Virus record (IMG/VR): IMGVR_UViG_3300014827_000317
Location: 1 to 22,861 of that record
DNA: 22,861 bases
Reading direction: 5' to 3' (one strand)
DNA from: a virus
Shown: positions 7,620-15,450 of the stretch, one piece after another
Position numbering within the stretch: position 1 is the first letter of the stretch
Layout: every line of letters starts with the position of its first letter
Position numbers and translations under genes: made by a program
The notes under the pieces: generated by a model
The model's database searches: none
Told to the model about the DNA's origin: nothing
Seen by the model: the letters and a program-made list of their open reading frames with translations, nothing else

Positions 7620-8141
7620 ATGAAACAATTTAAAATCACACATTTCTTGTCTTTTTTGTTTTTGTTTGTTTTGTTGGCTACAACACTCAGCTCTTGCAAA
7701 AGTGCTAGTGTTGTTCCGCCAGCAACAACCGAAACAACCAAGACAATTACAATTAAAGAGGTCGTTCGTGACACCATCTTCAAAACCGAAAAGGATAGCA
7801 GCTATTATAAAGCGTATCTCAATTGTGTCAACGGAAAAGTTGTCGTCAAGCAGGACACAAAGCCTATTATAAAATTAGGTAAGTTTTTGCAACCGCCAAA
7901 AGTCAGTTTAAAAGATAATATACTTACAATCGACTGCAAGGCCGAGGCGCAAAAACTATTCGCTCAATGGAAAGATATTTATAGAGAAAATATGAAAAGC
8001 GTCTTAACTACTAAATATGTAGAAGTTGAAAAGCCATTAACTTATTGGCAAAAAACAGAAATCATACTAGGACGCATATTTTTAGGACTAATTCTATGCT
8101 TTACCGCTCTAGGAGTCCTGAAGTACTTCAAATACATTTAA
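7620..8141 (+). CDS. Probable unimolecular spanin (u-spanin), outer-membrane disruption in lysis
   Basis: 173 residues. The N-terminus is a lipoprotein signal: a long hydrophobic stretch (about 9-21) ending in the lipobox LSSC with Cys 26. The C-terminus has one transmembrane helix (about 148-167, GRIFLGLILCFTALGVL) followed by the short basic end KYFKYI. Between them is a periplasmic segment of about 120 residues with Thr-rich, beta-prone and short helical parts. A lipoprotein tethered to the outer membrane at one end and to the inner membrane at the other is the topology of the u-spanin of phage T1 (gp11), which fuses the two membranes in the last lysis step. Position right after holin and endolysin supports it. 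No Rz/Rz1 pair is seen. Confidence 0.72.
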   Translation: MKQFKITHFLSFLFLFVLLATTLSSCKSASVVPPATTETTKTITIKEVVRDTIFKTEKDSSYYKAYLNCVNGKVVVKQDTKPIIKLGKFLQPPKVSLKDNILTIDCKAEAQKLFAQWKDIYRENMKSVLTTKYVEVEKPLTYWQKTEIILGRIFLGLILCFTALGVLKYFKYI

Positions 8142-8164
8142 ACATCATTTAAAATCAATTTAAT

Positions 8165-8536
8165 ATGTCAAAAGAAAAAGCAGCGGATTATTTTGCCCGC
8201 CACGAATCAAGCAACGAATGTCATGTCACATCGGATGGGCGTGTTTTTCATACCAAAGGAGCGGCTGACGGGTTTGCGAATACCTTAAAAGATACAAAAG
8301 TGACTACTCACGTGAGAGAGTCAATTGAGTCAAAAGGCGAAGATCAGGAAGATGATACTTTGAAAATTGAAGCTTTGGAAGCTTTGAAAACTTTTGATAC
8401 TGCAACAGCAAAGTATCCTGAACTTAAAGCTTTGGTAAAAGCATTAGGATTAGAAACTGAAAGCCAAAAACAAGAGGTTTTGGTTGCCGCTATTGAAGCA
8501 CAAAAAGGAATCATTAATACTGAAGTACAAGACTAA
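8165..8536 (+). CDS. Uncharacterised 123-residue phage protein before the sheath gene
   Basis: Two parts: residues 1-45 (YFARHESSNECHVTSDGRVF followed by HTKGAADGFANTL) form a compact unit that mentions a possible metal-binding His/Cys set (H13, C19, H21, H30); residues 55-123 are acidic and helical (DTLKIEALEALKTFDTATAK, KALVKALGLETE) and may be coiled. I recognise the N-terminal pattern only as something recurring in Bacteroidota phages, without a known function. Its stop overlaps the sheath ATG (TAATG), so it is co-translated with the tail genes. In Mu the genes before the sheath are neck and tail-terminator proteins, so a connector role is possible but not shown. Confidence 0.6.
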   Translation: MSKEKAADYFARHESSNECHVTSDGRVFHTKGAADGFANTLKDTKVTTHVRESIESKGEDQEDDTLKIEALEALKTFDTATAKYPELKALVKALGLETESQKQEVLVAAIEAQKGIINTEVQD

Positions 8537-9690
8537 TGACACAAGGAACAGGAACGCCAAAGGTAACTGTAGCAGTCGCCAATGGTAATTTACAAAGGCA
8601 GGTTACCGTCTTGGATGGTGTTGCCGGACTGGTGGGAACTGCAGTTGGTAAAATTGGGCAAATTGAAACGGTTTACAATTATGATGATGCCGTTGCAAAA
8701 GGCTTCACCGTTATTGGCGAACCATTTTTGAACCAAGCGATCCAATTGTTTTACCAAGAATTGGGGGGCAATCAAGCCTTGACAATCCTTGGCGTGGAAG
8801 ACACCATGACTTTGACTGATATGGCCACGTCAACGAATATCAATGGTTTGAAAAAACTATTGAATTCGGCTCAAGGAGCTATCACAATGGTTGGTTTAAT
8901 CCGTAAACCGGACGCGACTTATACCATGACTCCTGCCCACTTTTTAGATCAAGATGTTGAAGCTGCGTTATTGGCTTCAAAAACATTGGCCCAATACCAA
9001 CAATCGATCAATAAACCGGTACGGATTCTTATCGAAGGACGTGTGAACGATTTGACTGCTGCTCTATATGCGCCGAACACAGCAGCAAACGGTTTTGCGG
9101 GCGTAGTTTTGGGAAGCAACTTGAACGATGGTTCTGGCGCCGTTGCCTTGGCTTTGGCCAGAGTAGTAAAATACGGTTCGCACATCAAAATAGGCAACGG
9201 ACAAAATGGTGCATTGACCATTCCGCAGGCTTTCATTGGCGACAAAGCCCTTGAGGACTTTTTTTCTGAAGAGTTGGATGCTTTTGCCGATGCCGGCTTT
9301 ATCATCATGCACCGTCGGGATGGCGCAGCAGGCTATTATTTCGCAAGAGATAATATGGCAAGTGCCGATGATTACAATATCCTGGTTCACGGTCGTGTAG
9401 TTGACAAAGCCCACCGTGTGGCAGTTGCTACAGCAACACCATTATTGGAAACAACAGTTCGTGTGAATGCTGATGGTACTATCAATGCTACCGATGCGAA
9501 GCATTTGGAAAACGAAATCAAACAGCAATTGCAATCACAATTAGCCGGACAAATGAGTGATGTTGATGTGAATGTTCCTGTGGACACAAATATCATCAAC
9601 ACGAGTACAGGAGTAATTGAAGTAAGCATTTTGCCACTTGGTTATTTGACCTGGATAAAAATAACGATAGGTTTAACCGCTAATTTATAA
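8536..9690 (+). CDS. Contractile tail sheath protein (DUF2586-like)
   Basis: 384 residues. The pattern VAGLVGTAVGKIGQIETVYN, then Asp-rich and Gly/Asn-rich strands (SNLNDGSGAVALALARVVKY), the segment FIIMHRRDGAAGYYFARDNM and the C-terminal QSQLAGQMSDVDVNVPVD, with closing beta strands, match the sheath type of Bacteroidota Mu-like phages (DUF2586). The D-G-x-x-G-Y-Y-F-x-R/D segment corresponds to the conserved core domain of phage sheath proteins, and the C-terminal strands to the inter-subunit handshake. It forms the contractile outer cylinder of the tail. The tube gene follows after 3 bp, as in all myoviruses. Confidence 0.85.
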   Translation: MTQGTGTPKVTVAVANGNLQRQVTVLDGVAGLVGTAVGKIGQIETVYNYDDAVAKGFTVIGEPFLNQAIQLFYQELGGNQALTILGVEDTMTLTDMATSTNINGLKKLLNSAQGAITMVGLIRKPDATYTMTPAHFLDQDVEAALLASKTLAQYQQSINKPVRILIEGRVNDLTAALYAPNTAANGFAGVVLGSNLNDGSGAVALALARVVKYGSHIKIGNGQNGALTIPQAFIGDKALEDFFSEELDAFADAGFIIMHRRDGAAGYYFARDNMASADDYNILVHGRVVDKAHRVAVATATPLLETTVRVNADGTINATDAKHLENEIKQQLQSQLAGQMSDVDVNVPVDTNIINTSTGVIEVSILPLGYLTWIKITIGLTANL

Positions 9691-9693
9691 AAT

Positions 9694-10128
9694 ATGAATG
9701 TAAATATAACCTCAGATGAATGTGCCTGGTCACGTTTCGAGATTAAAATTTTAGGGCGAACCATCAAAGGACTGCGTGGTTTTGGATTCAAAAAAGAACG
9801 AGAAACTGAACATCTTTTTGGTGCTGGCGATGAGGCAATTGATATTGTTCGAGGTAACAAAAAAGGTTCTGGAACAATCAAGGTTCTAGGCTTTGAATCA
9901 GATGCTATGAATAAAGCGGCTCGTGATGCAGGCTTTGAAGATATTACCGATGTGCCTCACGAAGCCATCGTAATCACTTGTGCTTATAAGAAAAGATTGA
10001 TTGATTCTATCAAGACGTATATCGCTTCAGGCGTTGCTTTTTCTGAAAGCGGTGTCGATTTGGAGCAAAACGCCAAGTTTAGAGAAATTACTTTGCCTTA
10101 TATCGCAATGAACGTTCAATTACCTTAA
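9694..10128 (+). CDS. Tail tube protein
   Basis: 144 residues placed directly after the sheath gene. The sequence is beta-rich: WSRFEIKILGRTIKGLRGFG, then AIDIVRGNKKGSGTIKVLGF, a helical connector with DAMNKAARDAGFEDI, and ITLPYIAMNVQLP at the end. This fits the single-domain beta-barrel of tube proteins that stack as hexamers inside the sheath. The Lys/Gly-rich turn region around 48-62 resembles the tube loop that lines the channel, which is an inference. Gene order (sheath, tube, chaperone, tape measure) is the main support. Its stop is followed by a hairpin repeat rather than directly by the next gene. Confidence 0.75.
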   Translation: MNVNITSDECAWSRFEIKILGRTIKGLRGFGFKKERETEHLFGAGDEAIDIVRGNKKGSGTIKVLGFESDAMNKAARDAGFEDITDVPHEAIVITCAYKKRLIDSIKTYIASGVAFSESGVDLEQNAKFREITLPYIAMNVQLP

Positions 10129-10140
10129 TCCCCTCCTCAA

Positions 10141-10188
10141 TCCTCCCCGAAGGGGAGGAGGCTGAGACTGGAAAAATGGAATAAATAA
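10141..10188 (+). repeat. Composite repeat copy 1: triloop hairpin plus 25-nt tail
   Basis: TCCTCCCC (10141-10148) and GGGGAGGA (10152-10159) form an 8-bp stem with a GAA loop. It is followed by the 25-nt element at 10164-10188, starting GAGACTGG and ending GGAATAAATAA. The same arrangement recurs at 16297-16344 and 16830-16877, with a diverged form at 14254-14298. The gap 10129-10206 holds nothing else. Confidence 0.8.
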
Positions 10189-10206
10189 AAATTAACAACA
10201 AACAAG

Positions 10207-10623
10207 ATGAAAAAAGAAATTGAAAGCGGTGATCTAAAAACCGCATTTGCAAACCGAAAAGCAAAAGAGCTTGAAAAAGCTAAACCAACAGCCGACACTA
10301 CAGAAGGAAAAACGGCTTTTGTCGCTCGATTTACTCAAAGTAAATTAGATAATTGGAAAGAACAATACGGAGGTCGTGATTTAGTTTGTTTGAAAATAGA
10401 CAACGATATGGCGGTTCTTAGACCACCAACGGCTGACGATTTAGGCGACTATATGACTTCTATTGGCACTAATGGGATGAGTAAAGCGGTTGCTTTTATC
10501 CTGGAACAACTTTGGATTGAAGGCGATATTACTTTGATCGAAGACGAAGACAAGTTTATCGCAGTTTTTCTGCAAATAAACAATATCCTGGAGGGGAAAA
10601 AAGCAGAATACTTTCGCTTTTAG
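10207..10623 (+). CDS. Tail assembly chaperone, short (G-type) form
   Basis: 138 residues located between the tube and tape measure genes, the invariable place of tail assembly chaperones. Charged, helical protein: basic N-terminus (LKTAFANRKAKELEKAKPTA), a central beta part, then MSKAVAFILEQLWIEGDITL and a final helix. Near its 3' end a GGGGAAAAAAG slippery run (10593-10603) lies in a 45-nt overlap with a second open frame, which extends the product to about 194 residues. In lambda (G/GT) and Mu (41/42) the same pair of products, short and frameshifted long, coats the tape measure protein during tail assembly. The short form alone carries no recognised motif. Confidence 0.75.
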   Translation: MKKEIESGDLKTAFANRKAKELEKAKPTADTTEGKTAFVARFTQSKLDNWKEQYGGRDLVCLKIDNDMAVLRPPTADDLGDYMTSIGTNGMSKAVAFILEQLWIEGDITLIEDEDKFIAVFLQINNILEGKKAEYFRF

Positions 10624-10789
10624 TCAAAAAGGAATTACTGATTGCCAAAACCAAAAAGCAGGTATTGATTATTTGATTGTTTTTGGTTCTATGAAGTTTG
10701 GGGTAAATGCCTTGAAGGAATGGGGCGAAGAGCTCTTTTTTTACCGAACTGGAATAGCTTTAGAATTAGCCAAAAGAGAATCTAACTAA
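10580..10789 (+). CDS. Frameshifted extension of the tail assembly chaperone (GT-type)
   Basis: This frame opens after TAA 10577-10579 and closes at TAA 10787-10789. It has no ATG until well inside (tct atg aag, near 10690), so it is unlikely to start on its own. Read from the slippery run it gives about 62 residues, beginning KQNTFAFSQKGITDCQNQKA, then GIDYLIVFGSMKFGVNALKE and ending ALELAKRESN, a normal protein-like sequence. Relative to the upstream gene the frame is +1 (equivalently -2). A -2 shift is what I recall for the homologous Mu genes 41/42. It fills the gap between the G-type gene and the tape measure gene completely, which supports a programmed shift. Confidence 0.72.
   Translation, partial: TISWRGKKQNTFAFSQKGITDCQNQKAGIDYLIVFGSMKFGVNALKEWGEELFFYRTGIALELAKRESN
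10593..10603 (+). promoter_or_regulatory. Slippery sequence for programmed frameshift in the tail chaperone
   Basis: Zero-frame codons are GAG GGG AAA AAA GCA (10591-10605). A tRNA on the second AAA can re-pair on AAA two bases back; one on the first AAA can re-pair one base forward. Both put the ribosome in the AAG CAG AAT frame that stays open to 10789. Transcriptional slippage on A6 is a weaker alternative. Confidence 0.6.
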
Positions 10790-10796
10790 TGAGAAA

Positions 10797-10830
10797 GAGA
10801 TTTCCACGTCGTGCCTCCTCGCAATGACAT
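10797..10830 (+). repeat. 29-nt-type repeat, diverged copy, upstream of tape measure gene
   Basis: Starts GAGATTTCCACG and ends CCTCGCAATGACAT; the end is identical to the elements at 14319-14347 and 16900-16928. It contains a GTG at 10811 that opens an in-frame extension of the tape measure gene, but this GTG belongs to the repeat and is probably not the start. Confidence 0.65.
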
Positions 10831-10834
10831 AACT

Positions 10835-12643
10835 ATGAATAACACGATTGAATTTGTTTTACGGATGAAGAACATGATGAGCTCAGAACTTACAAAGGTA
10901 AGTTCGAGCTCACAATCTGCATTTAGTAAAATGAGTAAATCAGCCGATCAGATGACGGGACGCAATAAGATTTTAGGGATGAGTTTTAACGAACTTCAAT
11001 CTAAAATTAGAGATGTTGAAAATACGATTTCAAAGAGTACTATTTCAAGTCAGATATCGGCAGCCCGTCGAGAGTTGGCTAGTTTACAACGAATGTCAAC
11101 CAAACACGTTGGTAATACAAGTGGTGGTACTAGTTCAAGTTCTCGAGGAATAGGAATTGGCGGCGTTGCTATAGGTACAATGCTTGGTAGTGCTGGTATG
11201 ATGGCAGTTAGTGCCATTGGTTCTGGAATTAGTGCAGCGGTTACTAAAAGTATGGAAAAGGAATCAGCCATTACTGGTCTGACTACCTTTTTGGGTAAAG
11301 ATAGAGCAACCGCAGCTTACAAGAATATCCGTAATGATGCTAATGTTACGCCATTTGATACGACCACTTTATTAGGAGCTAACCGCTCTTTGATTTCGGC
11401 AAATGTGGATGAAAAAACAGCTCGTAAAGACGTGATGAATTTGGGAAATGCTGTTTCGGCAACTAGTGATGGTGCCAATATGGCGGAAGTAATGGGGCGA
11501 ATGGCTCAAAACTTACAACAAATAAAAAATGCAGGATCTGCTACCGGAATGGATATTAAGCAATTTGCATTCGCAGGTATAAATATTAATGAAGCCCTAA
11601 AACGGTCAGGTCAAAAAACCGATGGTAAAATTACCTATGAGATGATTACCAAAGCTTTGGAAATGGCTAATTCAAAAGGAGGAATGTACGAAGGTGCTAT
11701 GGCAGCACAAGGACAAACCAAAGCAGGAAAGTGGAGTACGGTTAAAGATAAATTAGGGAATGCGGCTAGTGATATTGGCGATGCTTTTAGTCCTTTAATT
11801 CATAAATTTTTAGACCAAGGTATTAGCTTTTTAGATGGTTTGCCTCAAATGTTGGCAAAAGCACAGCCTTTTATAGTCAGTATTTCAGCGGGTGTTAGTG
11901 CTGTCGTTGATAGTTTGGCTTGGGGAATTACTAATGTAATGAGTTTTGCAGGTTGGTTGGCTTCGGGTTCAACGGGTGCGGATACATTTACAATTGCCGT
12001 TGGTGCTTTGGCTGGCGGATTTTTAGCTTATCAGGGTATTATGGGAGGTGTTGCATTGTGGACAGGAATAGTCACGAGCGCACAATGGTTGTGGAATTTG
12101 GCATTAACAGCTAACCCAATAGGGATTGTGGTTGTAGCCATAGGAGCTTTAATTGGAGGATTGGCTATTGCCTATATGAAATTTGCAGGATTTAGAGCAA
12201 TGATTGATGGTGTTTGGGGTGTGATGAAAGATATTGGTGCTTTATTTACGGCACTTTTTTCGAATAATTTTGCGATGATTCCTGTAATTATGAAACGTAT
12301 TTTTAGCGGTGATTCTTATTCGCAAGCTAGAGATCAATCGCTTATGGAAACTGCTGCGGCTCGTCATAAAAAGATAAAAGAGGCAAATACGCAAAGGGAA
12401 AATGATAAAAAGGCAGCGTTAGTTACTAATGCAAACTTAACAAAAACAAATGAAGCTTCAGGTAAAGCAGTAGGAGACACTGTTGCGGGAGCTGGTCCAA
12501 AAGTGGTTAATATAACGGTTGGGAAGTTCTTTGATAACTTACAATTTACGACATTGAACGCTGGTGAAAGTGCTAATGAAATTGAAAAAATAGTGATGGA
12601 ATGTTTTGCGAGAGTAGTATATAACGGTTCTAAAATGGTTTAA
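10835..12643 (+). CDS. Tail tape measure protein
   Basis: 602 residues from ATG 10835. A GTG at 10811 would add eight residues encoded by the repeat, so ATG is preferred; the product then begins MNNTIEFVLRMKNMMSSELT. N-terminal 90 residues are helical, Ser/Lys rich and coiled-coil-like. A Gly-rich hydrophobic stretch (about 110-145, GIGGVAIGTMLGSAGMMAVS) comes next, followed by a conserved tape-measure domain around 150-270 with GLTTFLGKDRATAA and the MAQNLQQIKNAGSATGMDIK segment. Two or three further hydrophobic segments lie near 355-470, and a Lys-rich helix leads into a short beta end. The protein fixes tail length and is ejected into the cell envelope; its hydrophobic parts may form a channel for DNA. 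At this length the tail should be short. Confidence 0.88.
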   Translation: MNNTIEFVLRMKNMMSSELTKVSSSSQSAFSKMSKSADQMTGRNKILGMSFNELQSKIRDVENTISKSTISSQISAARRELASLQRMSTKHVGNTSGGTSSSSRGIGIGGVAIGTMLGSAGMMAVSAIGSGISAAVTKSMEKESAITGLTTFLGKDRATAAYKNIRNDANVTPFDTTTLLGANRSLISANVDEKTARKDVMNLGNAVSATSDGANMAEVMGRMAQNLQQIKNAGSATGMDIKQFAFAGININEALKRSGQKTDGKITYEMITKALEMANSKGGMYEGAMAAQGQTKAGKWSTVKDKLGNAASDIGDAFSPLIHKFLDQGISFLDGLPQMLAKAQPFIVSISAGVSAVVDSLAWGITNVMSFAGWLASGSTGADTFTIAVGALAGGFLAYQGIMGGVALWTGIVTSAQWLWNLALTANPIGIVVVAIGALIGGLAIAYMKFAGFRAMIDGVWGVMKDIGALFTALFSNNFAMIPVIMKRIFSGDSYSQARDQSLMETAAARHKKIKEANTQRENDKKAALVTNANLTKTNEASGKAVGDTVAGAGPKVVNITVGKFFDNLQFTTLNAGESANEIEKIVMECFARVVYNGSKMV

Positions 12644-12645
12644 TT

Positions 12646-13260
12646 ATGAGTAATATTTATGATTTACAGGCTCTTTATAAATCGCAATTTGGTTTTTCGG
12701 CCTATCATATTAAGCCAAAAAGCGAAGAAACACCTATAGAAAGAGATATTTTTTATTCAATACCATTGGAAAATCCACGGCCAAAAGGAAGTATTGATTA
12801 TTCAAGCAAAAATATTGCTTTAAATAAAAAAGGATTATACGGTCAGGATATTTGGTTTCCTATTGAATTATGGAAGTCAGGCAGGAAAATAATTGAGATT
12901 GAAGCGTGTACGGTTGGGGTTAATTTAGTTAAAGAAATCATTCGAACCCAAGTAAGTGAACGAAAAGGACGGGTAAAAGAGTGTTTTGCGATTGATGATT
13001 ACAAGTTCAATATCAAAGGATTTTTGATTGGCAAAAACCGATTATTTCCCGAAGACCAGATTCAATATTTGAAAGATTGGTTTGAAACAACAGAGCCAAT
13101 AGAATTACACGGAGGTTATCCGGAGTTATTCCTGGACGAAAGTTGTCGAGTAGCAATTACGGCTTTAGACTTTCCGGAAGTGCAAGGAAAAGCGGTTTGG
13201 GTACGTCCCTTTACCATGACAGTGGAGACTGATTATATACAAGACTTAATTTTAAAATAG
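12646..13260 (+). CDS. Tail/baseplate protein between tape measure and hub (DUF6046-like)
   Basis: 204 residues, 2 bp after the tape measure gene and abutting the hub gene. Mostly beta: LENPRPKGSIDYSSKNIALN near the start, then KKGLYGQDIWFPIELWKSGR, EIEACTVGVNLVKEIIRTQV, a DYKFNIKGFLIG segment and a C-terminal VWVRPFTMTVETDYIQDLIL. The pattern (a short conserved strand pair, then K-E-I-I-x-T-x-V, then I-x-G-x-L-I) is one I associate with DUF6046 proteins of Bacteroidota phages. The position corresponds to Mu gp43 and the tube-to-hub adaptor proteins of contractile systems. Function is therefore inferred from place: joining the tube end or tape measure to the hub. Confidence 0.6.
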   Translation: MSNIYDLQALYKSQFGFSAYHIKPKSEETPIERDIFYSIPLENPRPKGSIDYSSKNIALNKKGLYGQDIWFPIELWKSGRKIIEIEACTVGVNLVKEIIRTQVSERKGRVKECFAIDDYKFNIKGFLIGKNRLFPEDQIQYLKDWFETTEPIELHGGYPELFLDESCRVAITALDFPEVQGKAVWVRPFTMTVETDYIQDLILK

Positions 13261-14253
13261 ATGTTTTACCTAACCAGCGACATAACGATTGGAAATTATA
13301 CCAAAGTAAAGCCGGCAAAGGTCACTTGGAAAACGGACGTGAACAGTTTTACCGATACTGCTACGATTGATCTGCCAAGAATAAGTTATTTGAAAACGGT
13401 GAAAACCCAAACGGAAGACCAGCAAGAACCAAACGAGAAGAAAGAATATGTTTTTATCGAAGGCGACAAAATCAGTATTTCATTAGGTTATGACGGCGTG
13501 AATGACAAACGATTTGAGGGATTTATCAAACGGGTTAATATGTCGATGCCAGTTAAGATTGAATGCGAAGGCTACAGCTATTTGTTATATGACGTGATTT
13601 TTAATAAAACGTATGCAAATGTCACGGTGAAACAATTATTGACTGATGTATGCGCCGGGACCGAAATTGTATTGTCGAGTGAAATGCCGGATATTCCGTT
13701 GACGAATGTTCGCTTTAAGAATGCGACAGGTCACCAGGTTCTCGAATGGCTTGTGAAAGAATGTCATTTGACTGTGTACTTCAATTTTAATGAATTGTAT
13801 GTCGGGACGCTTTTTGGAAAAAAAGGCAAAACAATAAAGTTAAAATTAGGTTGGAATACAGTCAAAGAAGATGATTTCAAGAAAAGATTAGTTGATAAGA
13901 ACGTCAAGATAGTCATTCAGGAAAAGGCAGCGACTGGTTCGGTGAAAAGAACTAAATCCGACGAATTGAAATACAGCAATGAAAAGATGTTGAAAATAAA
14001 AGCGGGAATTCCTGCGGACTTATTAAAGCAAATTGCGAATCGCTTACAGACCAAAAGTAATTACAACGGTTATGAAGGAAGTATCACAGCCTTTCTGATG
14101 CCAGCCACCAACAAAGGCGATATTGCCGCCATTGATGGGTATAAATACCCTGAGAAGTCGGGCAATTTTTTTGTTGAAAGTGTAGAAGGCGAATTTGGTC
14201 CAGGAGGCGGGAGACAGAAAATACAATTGGGATTTTTAATGTCCCCACCCTAG
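13261..14253 (+). CDS. Baseplate hub protein, gpD / Mu gp44-like
   Basis: 330 residues. The N-terminal beta domain (SDITIGNYTKVKPAKVTWKT, DTATIDLPR, then EGDKISISLGYDG and FEGFIKRVN) has the order of the gp27/VgrG hub fold: a first barrel with the G-x-I-x-x-V strand. It is followed by a helix-strand part (VKQLLTDVCAGTEIVLSSEM, QVLEWLVKECHLTVYFNFN) that is typical of the late control gpD family. A C-terminal barrel ends in FFVESVEGEFGPGGGRQKIQ. Hubs form the trimer that adapts the six-fold tube to the three-fold spike. The putative spike gene follows after a repeat-filled gap. Confidence 0.78.
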   Translation: MFYLTSDITIGNYTKVKPAKVTWKTDVNSFTDTATIDLPRISYLKTVKTQTEDQQEPNEKKEYVFIEGDKISISLGYDGVNDKRFEGFIKRVNMSMPVKIECEGYSYLLYDVIFNKTYANVTVKQLLTDVCAGTEIVLSSEMPDIPLTNVRFKNATGHQVLEWLVKECHLTVYFNFNELYVGTLFGKKGKTIKLKLGWNTVKEDDFKKRLVDKNVKIVIQEKAATGSVKRTKSDELKYSNEKMLKIKAGIPADLLKQIANRLQTKSNYNGYEGSITAFLMPATNKGDIAAIDGYKYPEKSGNFFVESVEGEFGPGGGRQKIQLGFLMSPP

Positions 14254-14344
14254 CCACGCTAAGGCGTGGAACCGAGTCTTGAAATTTTTGGTAAATAATA
14301 GTAATAAATAATGAGGTTGAGATTGCTTCATACCTCGCAATGAC
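14254..14344 (+). repeat. Composite repeat copy 2: hairpin, diverged 25-nt tail and 29-nt element
   Basis: Directly after the hub stop codon, CCACGC (14254-14259) and GCGTGG (14264-14269) form a hairpin with a TAAG loop. The segment 14274-14298 aligns without gaps to the 25-nt tail of the other copies at about 19 of 25 positions (GAGTCT ... TAAATAA). The 29-nt element runs 14319-14347 and ends in the ATG of the next gene. No other content in this gap. Confidence 0.7.
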
Positions 14345-14854
14345 ATGGCAACACCTGAACAGATACGAGAAAAGTTAAAAGAAATAGCCAAAAATGATGG
14401 TCCAGCCGTGAGCAATATTGCCACGGTGCAATCAGTCGATGAAACGAAAGCAACGTGTGTTCTGGTTGATGAAGACGGGCAGGAAATATTTGACGTTCGG
14501 CTTCGTCCGGTTCTCACGGGAAAAAAGAGTTTTATCCTGGTACCGAAATTGAAGAGTTTAGTATTGGCAGTTCGGATTGAAGATGATGATGACTGGATGG
14601 TAATTGCTGCTGATGAAATTGAAAAGATTGGCTATTACATAGGTAACACGATTGTTGAAATTGATGCCACAGGTTTTTTGTTCCAAAAGGAAAATGAAAC
14701 GTTGAAAAAGATAATGGTTGATTTGATTGATGCTATTAAGGCTATGAGCTTCAGTCTTACCACGCCGGACACGATTAACGGCACAACGACAACGCTGGTT
14801 AATTTAGCTCAATTTACAGCTATTGAAACACGAATTAATGGGTTTTTAAAATAG
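14345..14854 (+). CDS. Baseplate spike protein, gpV / Mu gp45-like OB-fold
   Basis: 169 residues. The first 20 residues are helical, then SNIATVQSVDETKATCVLVD, FDVRLRPVLT, FILVPKLKSLVLAVR and DDWMVIAADEIEKI give the five-strand order of the OB-fold found in central spike proteins (P2 gpV, Mu gp45). Typical features are the A-T-C-x-V strand and the P-K-x-x-S-x-V-L hairpin. The C-terminal third is Thr-rich and could make the trimeric beta-helix tip. No histidine cluster for iron binding is seen. The spike punctures the outer membrane. Its ATG is the last three bases of a repeat element; the first residues MATPEQIREKL are a plausible N-terminus. Confidence 0.68.
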   Translation: MATPEQIREKLKEIAKNDGPAVSNIATVQSVDETKATCVLVDEDGQEIFDVRLRPVLTGKKSFILVPKLKSLVLAVRIEDDDDWMVIAADEIEKIGYYIGNTIVEIDATGFLFQKENETLKKIMVDLIDAIKAMSFSLTTPDTINGTTTTLVNLAQFTAIETRINGFLK

Positions 14855-14861
14855 GTTTAAA

Positions 14862-15146
14862 ATGACAGATATATTATTGGATGATACTTTAGACTTACAG
14901 ATTGTAGATGGCGATTTCGTGATTGGCGAAAGTACGGCGCAACATCAGAAATTGTTGATTTTGGCAGATAAAGGCGAGTTCAAGGATGTACCCATGAGAG
15001 GTGTGGGAGCCAGACGATTTTTGGAAGATTCTGACCCGAGCAATTTAGCCAGGGAAATTAGAACCGAATTTGTCGCCGACGGAATGACCGTAAGCAAAAT
15101 ACAAATTGCATCCGACTTGACGATTCAGGTAGATGCCAATTATTAA
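14862..15146 (+). CDS. Baseplate protein, Mu gp46 / gp25-like
   Basis: 94 residues. LDLQIVDGDFVIGESTAQHQ, KLLILADKGEFKDVPMRGVG and the later LAREIRTEFVADGMTVSKI match the small Mu gp46 / T4 gp25 / P2 gpW group. These have an N-terminal D-x-x-G-D-F strand, a G-E-F/W-x-x-x-P-x-x-G-V-G turn and a helix followed by beta strands. Such proteins link sheath and baseplate wedges and start sheath assembly. It sits 7 bp after the spike gene and 3 bp before the LysM-like gene, in the order seen for Mu 45-46-47. Confidence 0.78.
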   Translation: MTDILLDDTLDLQIVDGDFVIGESTAQHQKLLILADKGEFKDVPMRGVGARRFLEDSDPSNLAREIRTEFVADGMTVSKIQIASDLTIQVDANY

Positions 15147-15149
15147 AAA

Positions 15150-15449
15150 ATGATAGTAACTGGATTAGTATTGCAGACTTGGTTTGACATCGCCATTGAG
15201 CACACGGGAAGCGTGATGAATGCTTATGTTGTTGCATTTGCCAATGGTGGTTCGATCACGGATGATATTGCACCAGGAAGTCAATTGCTAATTCCTGATA
15301 CCATAGTCCTTTCAAAACGGGAAGTCCAGTATTTGGAAGGCAAAAAAGCAATACCGGCAACAGGAATTACTTCGGGGGATTTGGAAGCAATCAACCCAAT
15401 TTTAGGAATAGGAACAATGGCAATAGGCTCAACATTTATAGTAGGATAA
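15150..15449 (+). CDS. LysM-like tail protein (gpX-like)
   Basis: 99 residues. Residues 8-47 (QTWFDIAIEHTGSVMNAYVV, then AFANGGSITDDIAPGSQLLIP) follow the LysM pattern: helix, loop, helix with Asn, then G-x-x-L-x-I-P. This is the form found in the tail proteins P2 gpX and T4 gp53, where the module clamps parts of the baseplate rather than binding peptidoglycan. The C-terminal half is Gly/Ile rich (GITSGDLEAINPILGIGTMA) without a recognised domain. It lies 3 bp after the gp46-like gene and 1 bp before the J-like gene, so it is firmly inside the baseplate block. Confidence 0.65.
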   Translation: MIVTGLVLQTWFDIAIEHTGSVMNAYVVAFANGGSITDDIAPGSQLLIPDTIVLSKREVQYLEGKKAIPATGITSGDLEAINPILGIGTMAIGSTFIVG

Positions 15450-15450
15450 T

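Noticed and set aside
10811-10834. GTG at 10811 as start of the tape measure protein
   Set aside because: These bases belong to the CGCAATGACAT repeat; the ATG at 10835 gives a natural N-terminus.
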